The translations under genes and the position numbers were made by a program. Of a DNA stretch of 64,000 bases, positions 38,510 to 47,432 are shown in pieces. A model generated the notes under the pieces. The model was not told the origin of the DNA. It was given only the letters and a program-made list of their open reading frames with translations, and made no database searches. Source of the DNA: Mycetohabitans rhizoxinica HKI 454 (lineage in GTDB: Bacteria > Pseudomonadota > Gammaproteobacteria > Burkholderiales > Burkholderiaceae); assembly GCF_000198775.1 (NCBI RefSeq), contig NC_014722.1, forward strand, positions 209,765 to 273,764, in the 5' to 3' direction. Each line of letters opens with the position of its first letter. Position 1 is the stretch's first letter.

Positions 38510-39837
38510 TACCCATTCTCCTTCTGGTTCGGAATGGCTGCCGCCGGCATGATGGGCGAGCGCCGGCCGCCGCCGAGCGAGGTACCCGCGCGCGTGGGCC
38601 GCTGTGCTGTGTCGCGCAACTCGTCATAGACTTGAGCCAATTGCGCGGCGACGCTATCCCACGTATAGTCGCGCCGCACACGCCGGCGGCCCGCCAGGCC
38701 CATCGCCACCGCATGTTGTGGGTCGCTGCGCAGCGCCGCCAGTCTGCGAGCCAGCGCCGCGGGCTCGCGCGGCGGCACCAAGTAGCCCGTTACGCCATCC
38801 ACGACAGTACTGCGGATGCCACCGACATTGCTGCCGATCACTGGCGTGGCGCAGGCCATCGCTTCCACTGGGGTGATGCCGAAAGGTTCGTACCATGGCG
38901 TGGTCACGAATACATCGGCCGCACTGTAGAACAGTTGCAGCACATCCCGGTCACGCCGGCCGACGAACGTCACGTGCTCGGCAACGCCCGCCTGCTGGGC
39001 GACGTGTATCAGCCGCGCCAATTCGGGGCAGCGTTCAGGGTCGGGCGTATAGTCGTTGCCCCCGACCACATATAGCCGCGTGGGCTGAGCAGAGTGCGCT
39101 GGCAAGTGAGCAAGCGCTTCGATCACGTTGTCCACGCCCTTGCGCGGCACCAGCCGTCCCAACTGCAATATGGCGAACTCGTCCGAGCGCCAACCGAGTC
39201 GCGCTCGGGCCTCGAGCTTCGGTACCGGTTGAAATTCATCGCTGTCAAAACCGCACGGAATGACCCGGATGCGTCGCGGGTCACCCGGATACAACGTCGT
39301 CAGGTCGATCTGATCTTGCGGGCATTCAGCGATCACCCGATCCGAGCGCTGCACCAGCGTATCTTCTATCGCAAAGCGCTCGTTTGGAAACGCATCGGCC
39401 ATGCCTTGGTGCTGCCGGCGTACTCGGCCCAGTGCATGAAAAGTGGTGACCAGCGGGACACCAAGCTGCTGCTTCACGTGCAGCGCCGCCTCGCCAGACA
39501 TGAAAAAGTTCGCGTGCATCACGTCGTAGGGCTCGGGTTGCCGACTGAAATAGTCGACGAGGAAGTCAGCAAAGCACGCCATATACGGCAGCAGCGCCTC
39601 TTTCGGCATGTCGTTGGGTGGCCCCGCGGGCACGTGGATGACTTGCATCCTGGGGCCTATGCGCATCACCTCCGGCAAGTGAGGGTTGTCACGGCGGGTA
39701 AAGACGTCAACGTGCCAGCCGCGCAATGCCAATTGTTTGGCCACGTTAGCCACGTAGATGTTCTGGCCGCCTGAGTCGACGCCGCCAATCACACCCAGCG
39801 GCGAGGCATGCTCGCTGATCAGAGCGATTTTTTTCAT
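38509..39837 (-). CDS. Glycosyltransferase family 4 (sucrose-synthase-like)
   Basis: 442 aa. [19 protein letters not shown] with [16 protein letters not shown] is the long glycine-rich acceptor loop seen in sucrose-phosphate-synthase-like GT4s. The donor domain has [19 protein letters not shown] and [19 protein letters not shown]. First gene of the minus-strand operon. The tail after ~residue 415 is basic and low-complexity. Confidence 0.88.
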   Translation of the reverse strand: MKKIALISEHASPLGVIGGVDSGGQNIYVANVAKQLALRGWHVDVFTRRDNPHLPEVMRIGPRMQVIHVPAGPPNDMPKEALLPYMACFADFLVDYFSRQPEPYDVMHANFFMSGEAALHVKQQLGVPLVTTFHALGRVRRQHQGMADAFPNERFAIEDTLVQRSDRVIAECPQDQIDLTTLYPGDPRRIRVIPCGFDSDEFQPVPKLEARARLGWRSDEFAILQLGRLVPRKGVDNVIEALAHLPAHSAQPTRLYVVGGNDYTPDPERCPELARLIHVAQQAGVAEHVTFVGRRDRDVLQLFYSAADVFVTTPWYEPFGITPVEAMACATPVIGSNVGGIRSTVVDGVTGYLVPPREPAALARRLAALRSDPQHAVAMGLAGRRRVRRDYTWDSVAAQLAQVYDELRDTAQRPTRAGTSLGGGRRSPIMPAAAIPNQKENG

Positions 39838-40138
39838 AGTGACTGTTCCCGATTGATGAAGGCAGCGGTGCCTTTATGCGGTGCACTACGCAAGCGATGT
39901 ACCCGCATGCCGACCCGACCCTATCATCCGCATTGCAGTGCGCCGAGTCGGGGCAAGCCTCAGCGGAGTTCGAAAAAGTTACAACCGCGTGACACAATCG
40001 GGGTATCGCCGCAGCACGTTGCCGGCGGTGCAGCGGTGTGGGAATGTGCTGCGGGGAATGGAGTTTGCGGCGTGACGATCACGTGGCGCGTGCAGGCCTG
40101 CCGCGCCCTTTATGTCATCGGCTTTAAAGGAGATCGTT
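39838..40138. other. Divergent promoter region
   Basis: About 300 bp between the divergent GT4 and DUF2795 genes. It must hold both promoters. I see no convincing consensus boxes, hairpins or genes. Confidence 0.4.
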
Positions 40139-40441
40139 ATGACTTCCCGTCATCCTCACACCGGTCACGAATTGAGCCATGCGCGGGCGCATGAAGGCGA
40201 CCGCGTCCAGCAAGACCATGATAAGGGTGGTCACCAGAGCGGGCATGGCAAGGCGCCAAGTCCGGTGGATATCCAAAAGGCGCTCAAGGGCATGGACTAC
40301 CCGGCCAGCAAGGAAGACGTCATTCAATGCGCGCAACGCTCGCATGCCGACGACAGCGTGCTGGAGATGCTCAAGCGTATTCCGGAGCGGGAGTACGGCA
40401 CCCCGGCTTCGGTATCCAAGGAAGTCGGAAAACTGATGTGA
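40139..40441 (+). CDS. DUF2795 domain protein
   Basis: 100 aa. AAGGAG lies 6 bp before the ATG. The first 45 residues are His/Gly/Lys-rich and probably disordered. Residues 50-100 (PVDIQKALKGMDYPASKEDVIQCAQ...EMLKRIPEREYGTPASVSKEVGKL) form the DUF2795 helical domain. Function unknown; such proteins are often stress-induced. Confidence 0.85.
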   Translation: MTSRHPHTGHELSHARAHEGDRVQQDHDKGGHQSGHGKAPSPVDIQKALKGMDYPASKEDVIQCAQRSHADDSVLEMLKRIPEREYGTPASVSKEVGKLM

Positions 40442-40809
40442 TCCGAGCGTGCTGTGCGAGCATGACCGACGGCGCGGCGCGGAGTTGATACGGCGCCGGA
40501 GCCCGGTCCTGCTACCGCATGATATTGGGGGGCACCTTTCCTATGGCCACCGTCATCAGCGCGGTGGCACTTCATCCGAACGCCTTAAGTACGATACCGC
40601 TGGCCAGCGCGCCCGCCCCGCGACGCGCGAGGCCAATAGCGTCGCCAGCGCTAGCATCGGAATTGCGCCGACGTCACCCCAGCATCAGCACCGGAGCTGC
40701 GAAGCGGCCTCGCTAGCGACTGGCCGCAGCGCGTTGGCGGCTTGCCCGTCGATGCAATAATGTGAATGATCGGTGCCGGGCAAGCGTGTCGCCACGCGCA
40801 GTGCCTCTT
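40442..40809. other. Gap with possible relic coding sequence
   Basis: About 370 bp. No intact gene. On the minus strand a hydrophobic run (IPMLALATLLASRVAG at about 40640-40685) is followed in another frame by LASGIVLKAFG and a stop. This looks like the decayed C-terminus of a membrane protein, but it is too short to name. Confidence 0.3.
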
Positions 40810-41574
40810 TTATTGAGACGTCAGTTCCTGGGCGGACGTATCGGCCTCGTTGCCCTGAGCGACCAGGGCATGGATGTTGCCCGGCACGACGCCGCCAATG
40901 CCGCTCGACGGGATCGTCAAGATAAGCCAATCGGCGTTGTTAGCCAAGTTGACCGGCGCGCTTCTCAAAATCGGCGTCTTCGTGCCGGCATGGGTGACGA
41001 TAACCTGATACGTGCCGCCGGATAGGTACACTGAATCTTGACCGGATTCGGGTACCGCGTGCTGATAGGCGACGGAGGCTACCGTGGGCGTCACATTGGA
41101 GATATCAGTACCGGGCGCCACGACATAGATGTCCACGTTCGGCGCGTTAAACGACGCATTGAATCCCCGTACGCGTGCCTTGTCCGAGAGCAAGCCCTTG
41201 TCATACGGATCGTCGATCACAGAGACTGCGGACGGCGAACCCTGGATTGCAATCGTCGTGTAATGGTGTCCTTTGGCTGCATTGAATGCCTGTGAGGCCA
41301 GCGTCAAAGACGTGCCGGTTGCATTGTAAGTGGCGCTCTGGGTGCCTGCGCCGACATCGCGATAACGCGTAACGCTTTTGTACTGTACGTCGGTCGCATT
41401 CGCTTGCCCGTTTAGATAGTAATCTAGATTCGGGCCAATCGGAACGGCATTGATGAACCTTGCCTGCGCAGAGCTCAGCCCAAGCTCGGTGCCGAGGTCC
41501 TTCCCTCCCCCACCACACGCGCCCAACATCAGCGTGGCCAGGGTCAACGTCGCAACGGTACGGATTGATTTCAT
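40810..41574 (-). CDS. DUF4397 lipoprotein
   Basis: 254 aa. Lipoprotein signal with lipobox LGAC (Cys20) followed by a Gly-rich linker. The rest is DUF4397-like: ARFINAVPIGPNLDYYLNG, TIAIQG, ARVRGFNASFNAPNVDIYVV and GGTYQVIVTHAGTKT, a repeated beta-sandwich theme about 100 aa apart. An outer-membrane or periplasmic location is likely; function unknown. Monocistronic. Confidence 0.85.
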   Translation of the reverse strand: MKSIRTVATLTLATLMLGACGGGGKDLGTELGLSSAQARFINAVPIGPNLDYYLNGQANATDVQYKSVTRYRDVGAGTQSATYNATGTSLTLASQAFNAAKGHHYTTIAIQGSPSAVSVIDDPYDKGLLSDKARVRGFNASFNAPNVDIYVVAPGTDISNVTPTVASVAYQHAVPESGQDSVYLSGGTYQVIVTHAGTKTPILRSAPVNLANNADWLILTIPSSGIGGVVPGNIHALVAQGNEADTSAQELTSQ

Positions 41575-41879
41575 AACATCCTCTTAGTTATCAGTAGAAC
41601 AAAACGAACGAATACTGAATTCCTTTGTGGCAACGGTATTTTGTTTTACGTCACATCTGTATAGGGCTTTGGCTTGGTATTTCAACAATAGTCTCATCGT
41701 ATTGCGCAACGGACATACCGAGGGCGTTTCCGATAAGCAAGCGCTGTTCCCGAAAGATGCGAAACCACGCGGCTAGCCTGGCTGGTACGTAGCTTGCATA
41801 CCCGGAACGCTACGGCAGGCGGCGGTAAAGCCGACAATACGGCGCACGTGCGTCGCAGGATCACACGAAGGGAGGCTCC
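41575..41879. other. Divergent promoter region, partly AT-rich
   Basis: About 300 bp between the DUF4397 lipoprotein and Ku. The part near the lipoprotein (41580-41700) is AT-rich and is the likely promoter area for that gene; the Ku side is GC-rich. No gene or hairpin is evident. Confidence 0.4.
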
Positions 41880-42830
41880 ATGGCGTCACGAATGATTTGG
41901 AAAGGCGCGATCAGTTTTGGCCTCGTGCATGTCCCGGTGCAGCTGTATCCGGCTACCCGGACGGTGAAGCCATCGTTCCGGATGCTGGACAAGCATTCGA
42001 TGGATCCGATCGGCTATCGCCAGGTCAACAAGCGCACAGGAAAGGAAGTGCCGCGCGAGGATATCGTGCGCGGCTACGAGTACGACAAAGAGCGCTATGT
42101 GGTATTGACCGACGAGGAGATTCGCGCGGCCAATCCAGACTCGACGCAAACGGTCGATATCTTGACCTTTGTCGATTCGAAGGCCGTGTCGTTTCTGTAC
42201 GTTGATACACCGTACTATCTCGTGCCGGATCGGAAGGGCGAAAAGGTCTACGCGTTGCTCCGCGACGCGTTGAAAGCGACTGGCAAAATCGGTATCGCGT
42301 TGGTCGTCATGCATGGCCGCCAACACCTTGGCGCACTGATTCCGGTGGGTCCGTTGCTCGCGCTAGACACGTTGCGCTGGAAGGATGAACTGCGGGCGCT
42401 GGCTGAACTCCCGCTGCCGGAGGTCGACGCGAAGAAGGCCGGCGTTACGGCTCGTGAGTTGGAGATGGCCAAGAAGCTCATTGATGACATGAGCGGTGAA
42501 TGGAAGCCCGAGGACTACCACGATACGTTCCGGGACGACATCCTGGCGTTGGTCGAAAAGAAAATCCGAGCGGACAAGACGCGAAAAATCCCGAGTATCG
42601 AGACCTCGGCAAAAAGGCGGACCGCCGATGTGGTTGACTTGTCCGAGCTGTTACGGCGCAGCCTTGGGCAATGCAAGGATGGATCGAGCATCGACGAGGA
42701 TATGGCCAGTGCCGATAAGCGGAAAAAAACGACGACCCGCAAGGAGCCCGTTACGAAAGCAGGCAAGGGCGGGGCAAAAACTGCGACAGCATCCAAAAAA
42801 ACTTCTCCGGGCAAGCGCCGCGCCGCATGA
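41880..42830 (+). CDS. ku: Ku protein for non-homologous end joining
   Basis: 316 aa. N-terminus MASRMIWKGAISFGLVHVPV, followed by the bridge and core (VDSKAVSFLYVDTPYYLVPD, GIALVVMHGRQHL), the Ku beta-barrel of bacterial Ku. The C-terminal ~60 residues are Lys/Ala-rich, the DNA-binding/LigD-contact tail of longer bacterial Ku proteins. The homodimer rings DNA ends. No ligD lies in this window, so the partner must be elsewhere. GGGAGGCTCC precedes the ATG. Confidence 0.95.
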   Translation: MASRMIWKGAISFGLVHVPVQLYPATRTVKPSFRMLDKHSMDPIGYRQVNKRTGKEVPREDIVRGYEYDKERYVVLTDEEIRAANPDSTQTVDILTFVDSKAVSFLYVDTPYYLVPDRKGEKVYALLRDALKATGKIGIALVVMHGRQHLGALIPVGPLLALDTLRWKDELRALAELPLPEVDAKKAGVTARELEMAKKLIDDMSGEWKPEDYHDTFRDDILALVEKKIRADKTRKIPSIETSAKRRTADVVDLSELLRRSLGQCKDGSSIDEDMASADKRKKTTTRKEPVTKAGKGGAKTATASKKTSPGKRRAA

Positions 42831-42927
42831 TAGTCGTAAAAGGCGTTTTGTCTTGTTGTGGACGAAGATCATAACGCAGTACTTCGTATCACAACGGATC
42901 ATCTCGTATTTTGTGACACAATTGATG

Positions 42928-42962
42928 GGCGTTGGTCACTATAATTTTGGTCCGCCAACGCC
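42928..42962 (+). promoter_or_regulatory. Fimbrial operon promoter enclosed by an inverted repeat
   Basis: A perfect -10 box TATAAT (42940-42945) is enclosed by an 8-bp inverted repeat, GGCGTTGG (42928-42935) and CCAACGCC (42955-42962). A smaller GTGAC/GTCAC pair overlaps on the left (42913-42917, 42935-42939). No good -35 lies at normal distance, so an activator is likely. The site lies 37 bp before the pilin ATG. Confidence 0.5.
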
Positions 42963-42998
42963 ACCCGCGTAAGCAACGCATTTAATCGCACAGCATTT

Positions 42999-43718
42999 AT
43001 GAGATTACCGATCGTGCACGCTATATTTTTGGTTTTGTTGTTTAGCAGTTCTTCTGAAATATTCGCCAATCCAGAAAAACAGGGACATCAAGAAAAACAG
43101 ATTATTATAACTGGAAAAATCAACCCCGGCGCATGTGAAATAGCTGAACTGGCCCCTTCGCGAATCAGCCTCGGGAACTTGGACTCACTTCATCTGGAAA
43201 GAAACATGATAACGCAGTTGGAACCGCACGATGTCAAAATTGGTATCCAATGCACCGCGCCTACGTCGATAGTGATCCGATCGAGCGATGATATCGGTGT
43301 GGCCAATCCGTTCGCGACAGGCAGTGTGCTGCTCGACAAGGCAACGGCAACGCTAAGTGAAAGGCTTGGAGCCCTAAGAGGTGCGCTCGCTTCCAATGGC
43401 AAACCGGTTGGCGTATACGCCATTGAGTTGCATGATATGAGATACGCGGACGAACGGGGTGGAGGTGATGCGGAACCTTTAGGACGAAAAAAGGGGATGG
43501 AAGGGTGGGAAGCGTTTGATAACGGTACGGGCGACTCTCGACTACTGAACGGCCCATACGATGAGTTGACATGGTCCTCGGATGGGATTAGCCCTGTCAA
43601 CGGTATGCGTTTTGATGCGACACTGAAAATCGTACCCTACATTATACCGACCGGTCGGTTGAATCTCACCGATACTATCGATTTTGAAGGAAAATCCACC
43701 ATTACGCTAACGTATTAA
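42999..43718 (+). CDS. Fimbrial major-subunit-like protein (DUF1120 type)
   Basis: 239 aa with an N-terminal signal peptide (AIFLVLLFSSSSEIFA-N). The mature protein starts with IIITGKINPGACEI, the usual first strand and first Cys of chaperone-usher pilins; the second Cys is in IGIQCTAP. The end TDTIDFEGKSTITLTY is a pilin-like final beta strand with a penultimate Tyr. It is longer than classical 170-aa pilins, fitting the DUF1120 fimbrial group. Codon use and base composition are AT-richer than the neighbours, a sign of transfer. Confidence 0.8.
   Translation: MRLPIVHAIFLVLLFSSSSEIFANPEKQGHQEKQIIITGKINPGACEIAELAPSRISLGNLDSLHLERNMITQLEPHDVKIGIQCTAPTSIVIRSSDDIGVANPFATGSVLLDKATATLSERLGALRGALASNGKPVGVYAIELHDMRYADERGGGDAEPLGRKKGMEGWEAFDNGTGDSRLLNGPYDELTWSSDGISPVNGMRFDATLKIVPYIIPTGRLNLTDTIDFEGKSTITLTY
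43646..43659. promoter_or_regulatory. Exact copy of the paa operator palindrome inside the pilin gene
   Basis: ACCGACCGGTCGGT is identical to the 14-bp palindrome in the paaA promoter (61407-61420); with one base on each side the match is 16 bp. It lies in codons for I-P-T-G-R-L near the end of the pilin gene. Whether it binds the regulator is unknown. Confidence 0.45.
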
Positions 43719-43719
43719 C

Positions 43720-44475
43720 TTGCATCAAGCAGTGTTGTCTAGACGGAATTTCAAATTGAACGTACTGAAGTATTGGCGCGCAGCAGTATGCGCGATCCAG
43801 GCGCTTGTATGTGCCTATCTCGGAATGGGGCCGCATTATGCCGCTGCAGTTGGTGTCGTGCCGGAAACCTCAGCTGTACTGATCGACGAAAACAGCGGCG
43901 AGGCGGCGATCAAAGTGCGCAACACCGATGCTCATCCGATTATCTTGCACACCGCCATCATCGATACAAAAGAGGACCCTGCCAGGCTAATCGTGGCCAC
44001 GCCTTTGGCGGCCAGGCTTGAGCCGGGTGAGTCCCAGTTAGTCCGTTTCATGTTGATCAACAAAGAGCCACTAAAATATGAGCGGATGAAGCGGGTTGTA
44101 TTCGAGGGGCTGCCACCCGAACTCTCTAGCCATAATGCGGTCGATTTGATCGTGCGGCAAGACCTTCCAGTCATTGTCAAGCCGGCAGCCTTGCCCGTAG
44201 ACAAGGAACCGTGGAAACGATTGACGGCACAGGTCCGGGACGGCGTGGTCACTTTATCCAATCCGTCTGACTATGTCGTACGACTGGAACAGCGTGCCCA
44301 GATTCTGCCGCAAAAGACCATGGTTACGTTATCCCGTCGCTATATCCTGCCCGGCGAACAGGTTCTCGTCGGGAAGGCGCGGCAAGCCGGCGCCAAGACG
44401 ATCCGTTTATTCCCGATGACGCGCTACGGCTATACAGCCAGCGCATATGATCTGCAAGTGACGGCTTCGCACTGA
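43720..44475 (+). CDS. Periplasmic fimbrial chaperone (PapD-like)
   Basis: 251 aa from a TTG start directly after the pilin stop; a GTG at 43732 is another option. A hydrophobic signal segment ends near YAAA. The first Ig-like domain carries VVPETSAVLIDENSGEAAIKVRN and LEPGESQLVRFML; the second follows LPVIVKPAALPVD. The conserved pilus-chaperone pattern with an R/K pair for the pilin C-terminus is plausible. It shuttles subunits to the usher encoded 19 bp downstream. Confidence 0.85.
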   Translation: MHQAVLSRRNFKLNVLKYWRAAVCAIQALVCAYLGMGPHYAAAVGVVPETSAVLIDENSGEAAIKVRNTDAHPIILHTAIIDTKEDPARLIVATPLAARLEPGESQLVRFMLINKEPLKYERMKRVVFEGLPPELSSHNAVDLIVRQDLPVIVKPAALPVDKEPWKRLTAQVRDGVVTLSNPSDYVVRLEQRAQILPQKTMVTLSRRYILPGEQVLVGKARQAGAKTIRLFPMTRYGYTASAYDLQVTASH

Positions 44476-44494
44476 GCCTGGGCAGGGACCCATC

Positions 44495-46945
44495 GTGCAG
44501 CATCGCAATACCGCCACAGGGTGCGCTTGGCCGGGCGTGCGATGCGCCCCTGCTGTATTGCTGTGTGTCGGCATCACGAGCGCGAGCGCCGCTGCGTGGG
44601 CCGCCGATACGGTCAAATTTGACCTAGATCGGCTGCGCGCTCGCGGTCTGCCGGTGGAACTTGCGAACTACTATGAACGTGGCGCCCGCTTCGATCCCGG
44701 TTACAACCGCGTATCGCTTTGGGTAAACGGCGCGTCACGAGGGGAAATCCAGGCGTATTTTAAGCCGGATGGCAGCCTGTGCGTGACACGTGAACTACTC
44801 GAGCGCGCCAGCTTGAACGTTCCTGAGGGTTTGGCGAGCACGGCCAACGCGAGTTCGAGCTACGGGGCGTCCCGTTCTTCACCGTGCATCGATTATCAAG
44901 CTGCGTTCGCGCAGACTTTGATAAAACTGATTCCGCATGCATCCCGCATCGAGTTGATCGTGCCGCCGCAGGCGATGCGTCGCAGAACGCGCGTACCGAA
45001 ACAGTTCGATGACGGCGGTGTCGCAGGCCTGCTCAATTACGACGCTTATCTGTCTGAGTGGCGTCACCCGGCCGGGACAAGCCGCAACTTCAACGTGCGC
45101 TCAGAGGGCGGCTTCAATGCCTATGGTTGGATCGTGCGATCGCATCAGTCGCTACGCGAATCGCGGCGCCGCCGATACGTGTTCCACGACAGAGCGTATG
45201 CGCAACGGACGTTGCCGGATATGCAAAAGACGCTGCAAATGGGCCAGATCCTAGTGTCAAACGGGGTAATCGGCGGCATCCCGCTCGATGGCGCACAGCT
45301 CACACCGGACACCGCGTTGCTTCGCACGCGACTGCATGCACCGCGTGTGGAAGGCATTGCTTCTTCGCAGGCCAGCGTCGTGATCCGGCAAGCCGGTCGC
45401 CAGATTTATTCAACGCTCGTTCCACCCGGTCCATTTGCGATAGACGATGTGGAACTGTACAGCGATATGTCCGACTTGACCGTGACGGTCATTGAGGAGG
45501 ACGGATCTCGGCGCGAGTTCGTCGTGCCCGTTACATCGCTCGGCGCGGGCGCCACGGTCGATGCCCCAGGATTTTCGTTGGCGCTAGGCAATTTCAACGG
45601 CCGTACGACAACGTTTCCCGGGGCCGTGCTGACAGGCGCTGGCTGGCTTGGTCCGGCCACCAGCGCGGCAGCCGCTGCGATCGTGGCACACCATTACCAA
45701 GCCGCGGGCGCGGCGCTGACTGTCTTGCCACGGCGTGGCCCGATGCTGGCGACGCGACTGCTTGCCTCACGGCATTCACCGGCATCCGCTTCCGGCATAC
45801 GCGCCAGCATACGCATGAGTAGCCACCTGAGCCGCGACTTTTCCGCCAGTGTATCCGCGGGCGCTCGGAGTGCGGGTTTTCGCCATCTCTTTGATTCGAG
45901 AGCGAACAGCAGGCGATGCAGTGCGATGGACTATTCGGTCCAGTTGAACTATGCGGCACCCTATGGATCGGTCGGCCTTGGATACGGACAGTCATTTGCT
46001 GCTGGCAACACGACGGGGCGCTACGTGAACGGCGCGGTCTCAATGCAGGTGGCCGGCGTGTCGGTCGGGCTTGTAGCCCGATGCGATTCATCCCGTTTTA
46101 GCAAGGCACGCACTTCGACATACCTGAGCGTCAGTGTTCCACTGGGCCGCACTGGCGCTCGCGCACACGCGTCGCTGGCAGACTCGGTGCTCCGGAGCGG
46201 CATGCGGATGAACCATTCGCTGGGCAGCAGAACGCACTATAGCGGGTCGTTTCAACGCGACCATGCGCGCGGCGACACGTCGGTCGACGTAGACGTGAGC
46301 CATAGCAACCGTTTTGCACGTATGTCGGCCGGTGTGCTGCGTTCGTCACGGGCATTATCCTACTCAGCGGCATTGAGCGGCTCATTGGCGGTGCACCGTG
46401 ACGGATTCGGATTCTCGCCTTACCGAATCGGAGATACGTTCGGCGTTGTATCGACATCTGGTGTGCCCGGCGTGACGATTCTCACGCGTGCGGGTGTCGT
46501 GGAGACAGATCGCACTGGCCATGCGATATTGCCGTCGCTGCCCGCGTACGCGGCTTCGCCCGTCGAGATTGCAACGCGCAGCCTGCCGCGTAACGCCGAT
46601 GTGGAAAATGGCTACAGGGCCGTGCAGCCCGCACGAGGTTCAGTGCAAAAGGTCCGATTCAACGTGACGACGGTACGCCGTGCGCTGCTGGAGGTATCCA
46701 CAGAGGGCGGCTCAACGATCCAGCGCGGCACCCCCGTGCTGGACGACAGGGGTAATATGGTCGCTACCGTACTAGATGATCAGCAGGTATTCCTGCCGCT
46801 TGCGACGCCAGATAAGCTTTTGACCGTCCGACTCGCGGATGGCGGATATTGCCAACTCACCTACACGTTACCCGACGAGCCGGATCCCAAGCGCACGTTC
46901 GAACGTGTACCGGCGCACTGTATCCCGGTTCCGACGGACCGGTAA
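44495..46945 (+). CDS. Fimbrial outer-membrane usher (PapC-like)
   Basis: 816 aa from a GTG start, with a signal peptide ending ASAAAWA-A. Order of parts: N-terminal periplasmic domain (FDLDRLRARGLPVELANYY), then a long beta-barrel with plug, with typical strands such as NYDAYLSEW, RRYVFHDRAY, LRTRLHAPRVEGIAS and DVELYSDMSDLTVTV. C-terminal domains end with a VVDDRGN-like segment, VLDDRGNMVATVLDDQQVFL. Ushers secrete and order pilus subunits. No tip adhesin or second pilin follows, so the operon is only three genes. Confidence 0.9.
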   Translation: MQHRNTATGCAWPGVRCAPAVLLCVGITSASAAAWAADTVKFDLDRLRARGLPVELANYYERGARFDPGYNRVSLWVNGASRGEIQAYFKPDGSLCVTRELLERASLNVPEGLASTANASSSYGASRSSPCIDYQAAFAQTLIKLIPHASRIELIVPPQAMRRRTRVPKQFDDGGVAGLLNYDAYLSEWRHPAGTSRNFNVRSEGGFNAYGWIVRSHQSLRESRRRRYVFHDRAYAQRTLPDMQKTLQMGQILVSNGVIGGIPLDGAQLTPDTALLRTRLHAPRVEGIASSQASVVIRQAGRQIYSTLVPPGPFAIDDVELYSDMSDLTVTVIEEDGSRREFVVPVTSLGAGATVDAPGFSLALGNFNGRTTTFPGAVLTGAGWLGPATSAAAAAIVAHHYQAAGAALTVLPRRGPMLATRLLASRHSPASASGIRASIRMSSHLSRDFSASVSAGARSAGFRHLFDSRANSRRCSAMDYSVQLNYAAPYGSVGLGYGQSFAAGNTTGRYVNGAVSMQVAGVSVGLVARCDSSRFSKARTSTYLSVSVPLGRTGARAHASLADSVLRSGMRMNHSLGSRTHYSGSFQRDHARGDTSVDVDVSHSNRFARMSAGVLRSSRALSYSAALSGSLAVHRDGFGFSPYRIGDTFGVVSTSGVPGVTILTRAGVVETDRTGHAILPSLPAYAASPVEIATRSLPRNADVENGYRAVQPARGSVQKVRFNVTTVRRALLEVSTEGGSTIQRGTPVLDDRGNMVATVLDDQQVFLPLATPDKLLTVRLADGGYCQLTYTLPDEPDPKRTFERVPAHCIPVPTDR

Positions 46946-47308
46946 CGGTCTGTCTTCAGTTTTTTATTTATCTATATATTTCTGTAATAGTAGTTAACAA
47001 CGACTGCGTCACGCTGTGGATAACTGCAAAAACACTTTAATGGATCAATACGATACCGTTCCGATAACACTATGCGGGATCAGGGGATAGCGCGGGCGAA
47101 AGTGGGATAACGTGTCTGCGGCCCTGCGTTGCCAATGCGTTGTCCAGATTTCACACAAAGGCTGTGCATCCAGCTATCCAGACGTTGTCCAACGCTATGA
47201 GTGGATAACTGTTCAGCACGGGTGCCGGTCGGTTGCCCTGGAGGTTGATTGCACAGCGGCCCGAACAGCTAAGCAGACAAGGTTGACAACGCGCGCTGAT
47301 GGACGGTG
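46946..47308. other. Gap with AT-rich stretch and DnaA-box-like sites
   Basis: An AT-rich run (46958-47000) is followed by a perfect reverse DnaA box TGTGGATAA (47015-47023). A one-mismatch copy AGTGGATAA (47200-47208) follows, with several TTGTCCA/CTATCCA-type variants between 47135 and 47195. No gene is seen. It could be a DnaA-binding locus, but the chromosomal origin is not expected here because no dnaA or gidA is nearby. Confidence 0.4.
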
Positions 47309-47337
47309 TTGGGCGAGCACGCTACTCTTCCTATAAT
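47309..47337 (+). promoter_or_regulatory. Promoter of the peroxiredoxin gene
   Basis: -35 TTGGGC (47309-47314), 17-bp spacer, perfect -10 TATAAT (47332-47337). Transcription would start near 47344, giving a leader of about 90 nt. Confidence 0.55.
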
Positions 47338-47432
47338 TGCAGTTCGTATGCACGGGTTGACGCAGATTTTCGCAGCGGTTGCGCGGTTGGCTGCATGACC
47401 GTGCGCCGTCACCACGTAAATGGAGGCCTGAT

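Noticed and set aside
46958..47208. Chromosomal replication origin
   Set aside because: No dnaA, dnaN, gidA, rpmH or partition genes nearby; kept only as a DnaA-box-like cluster.
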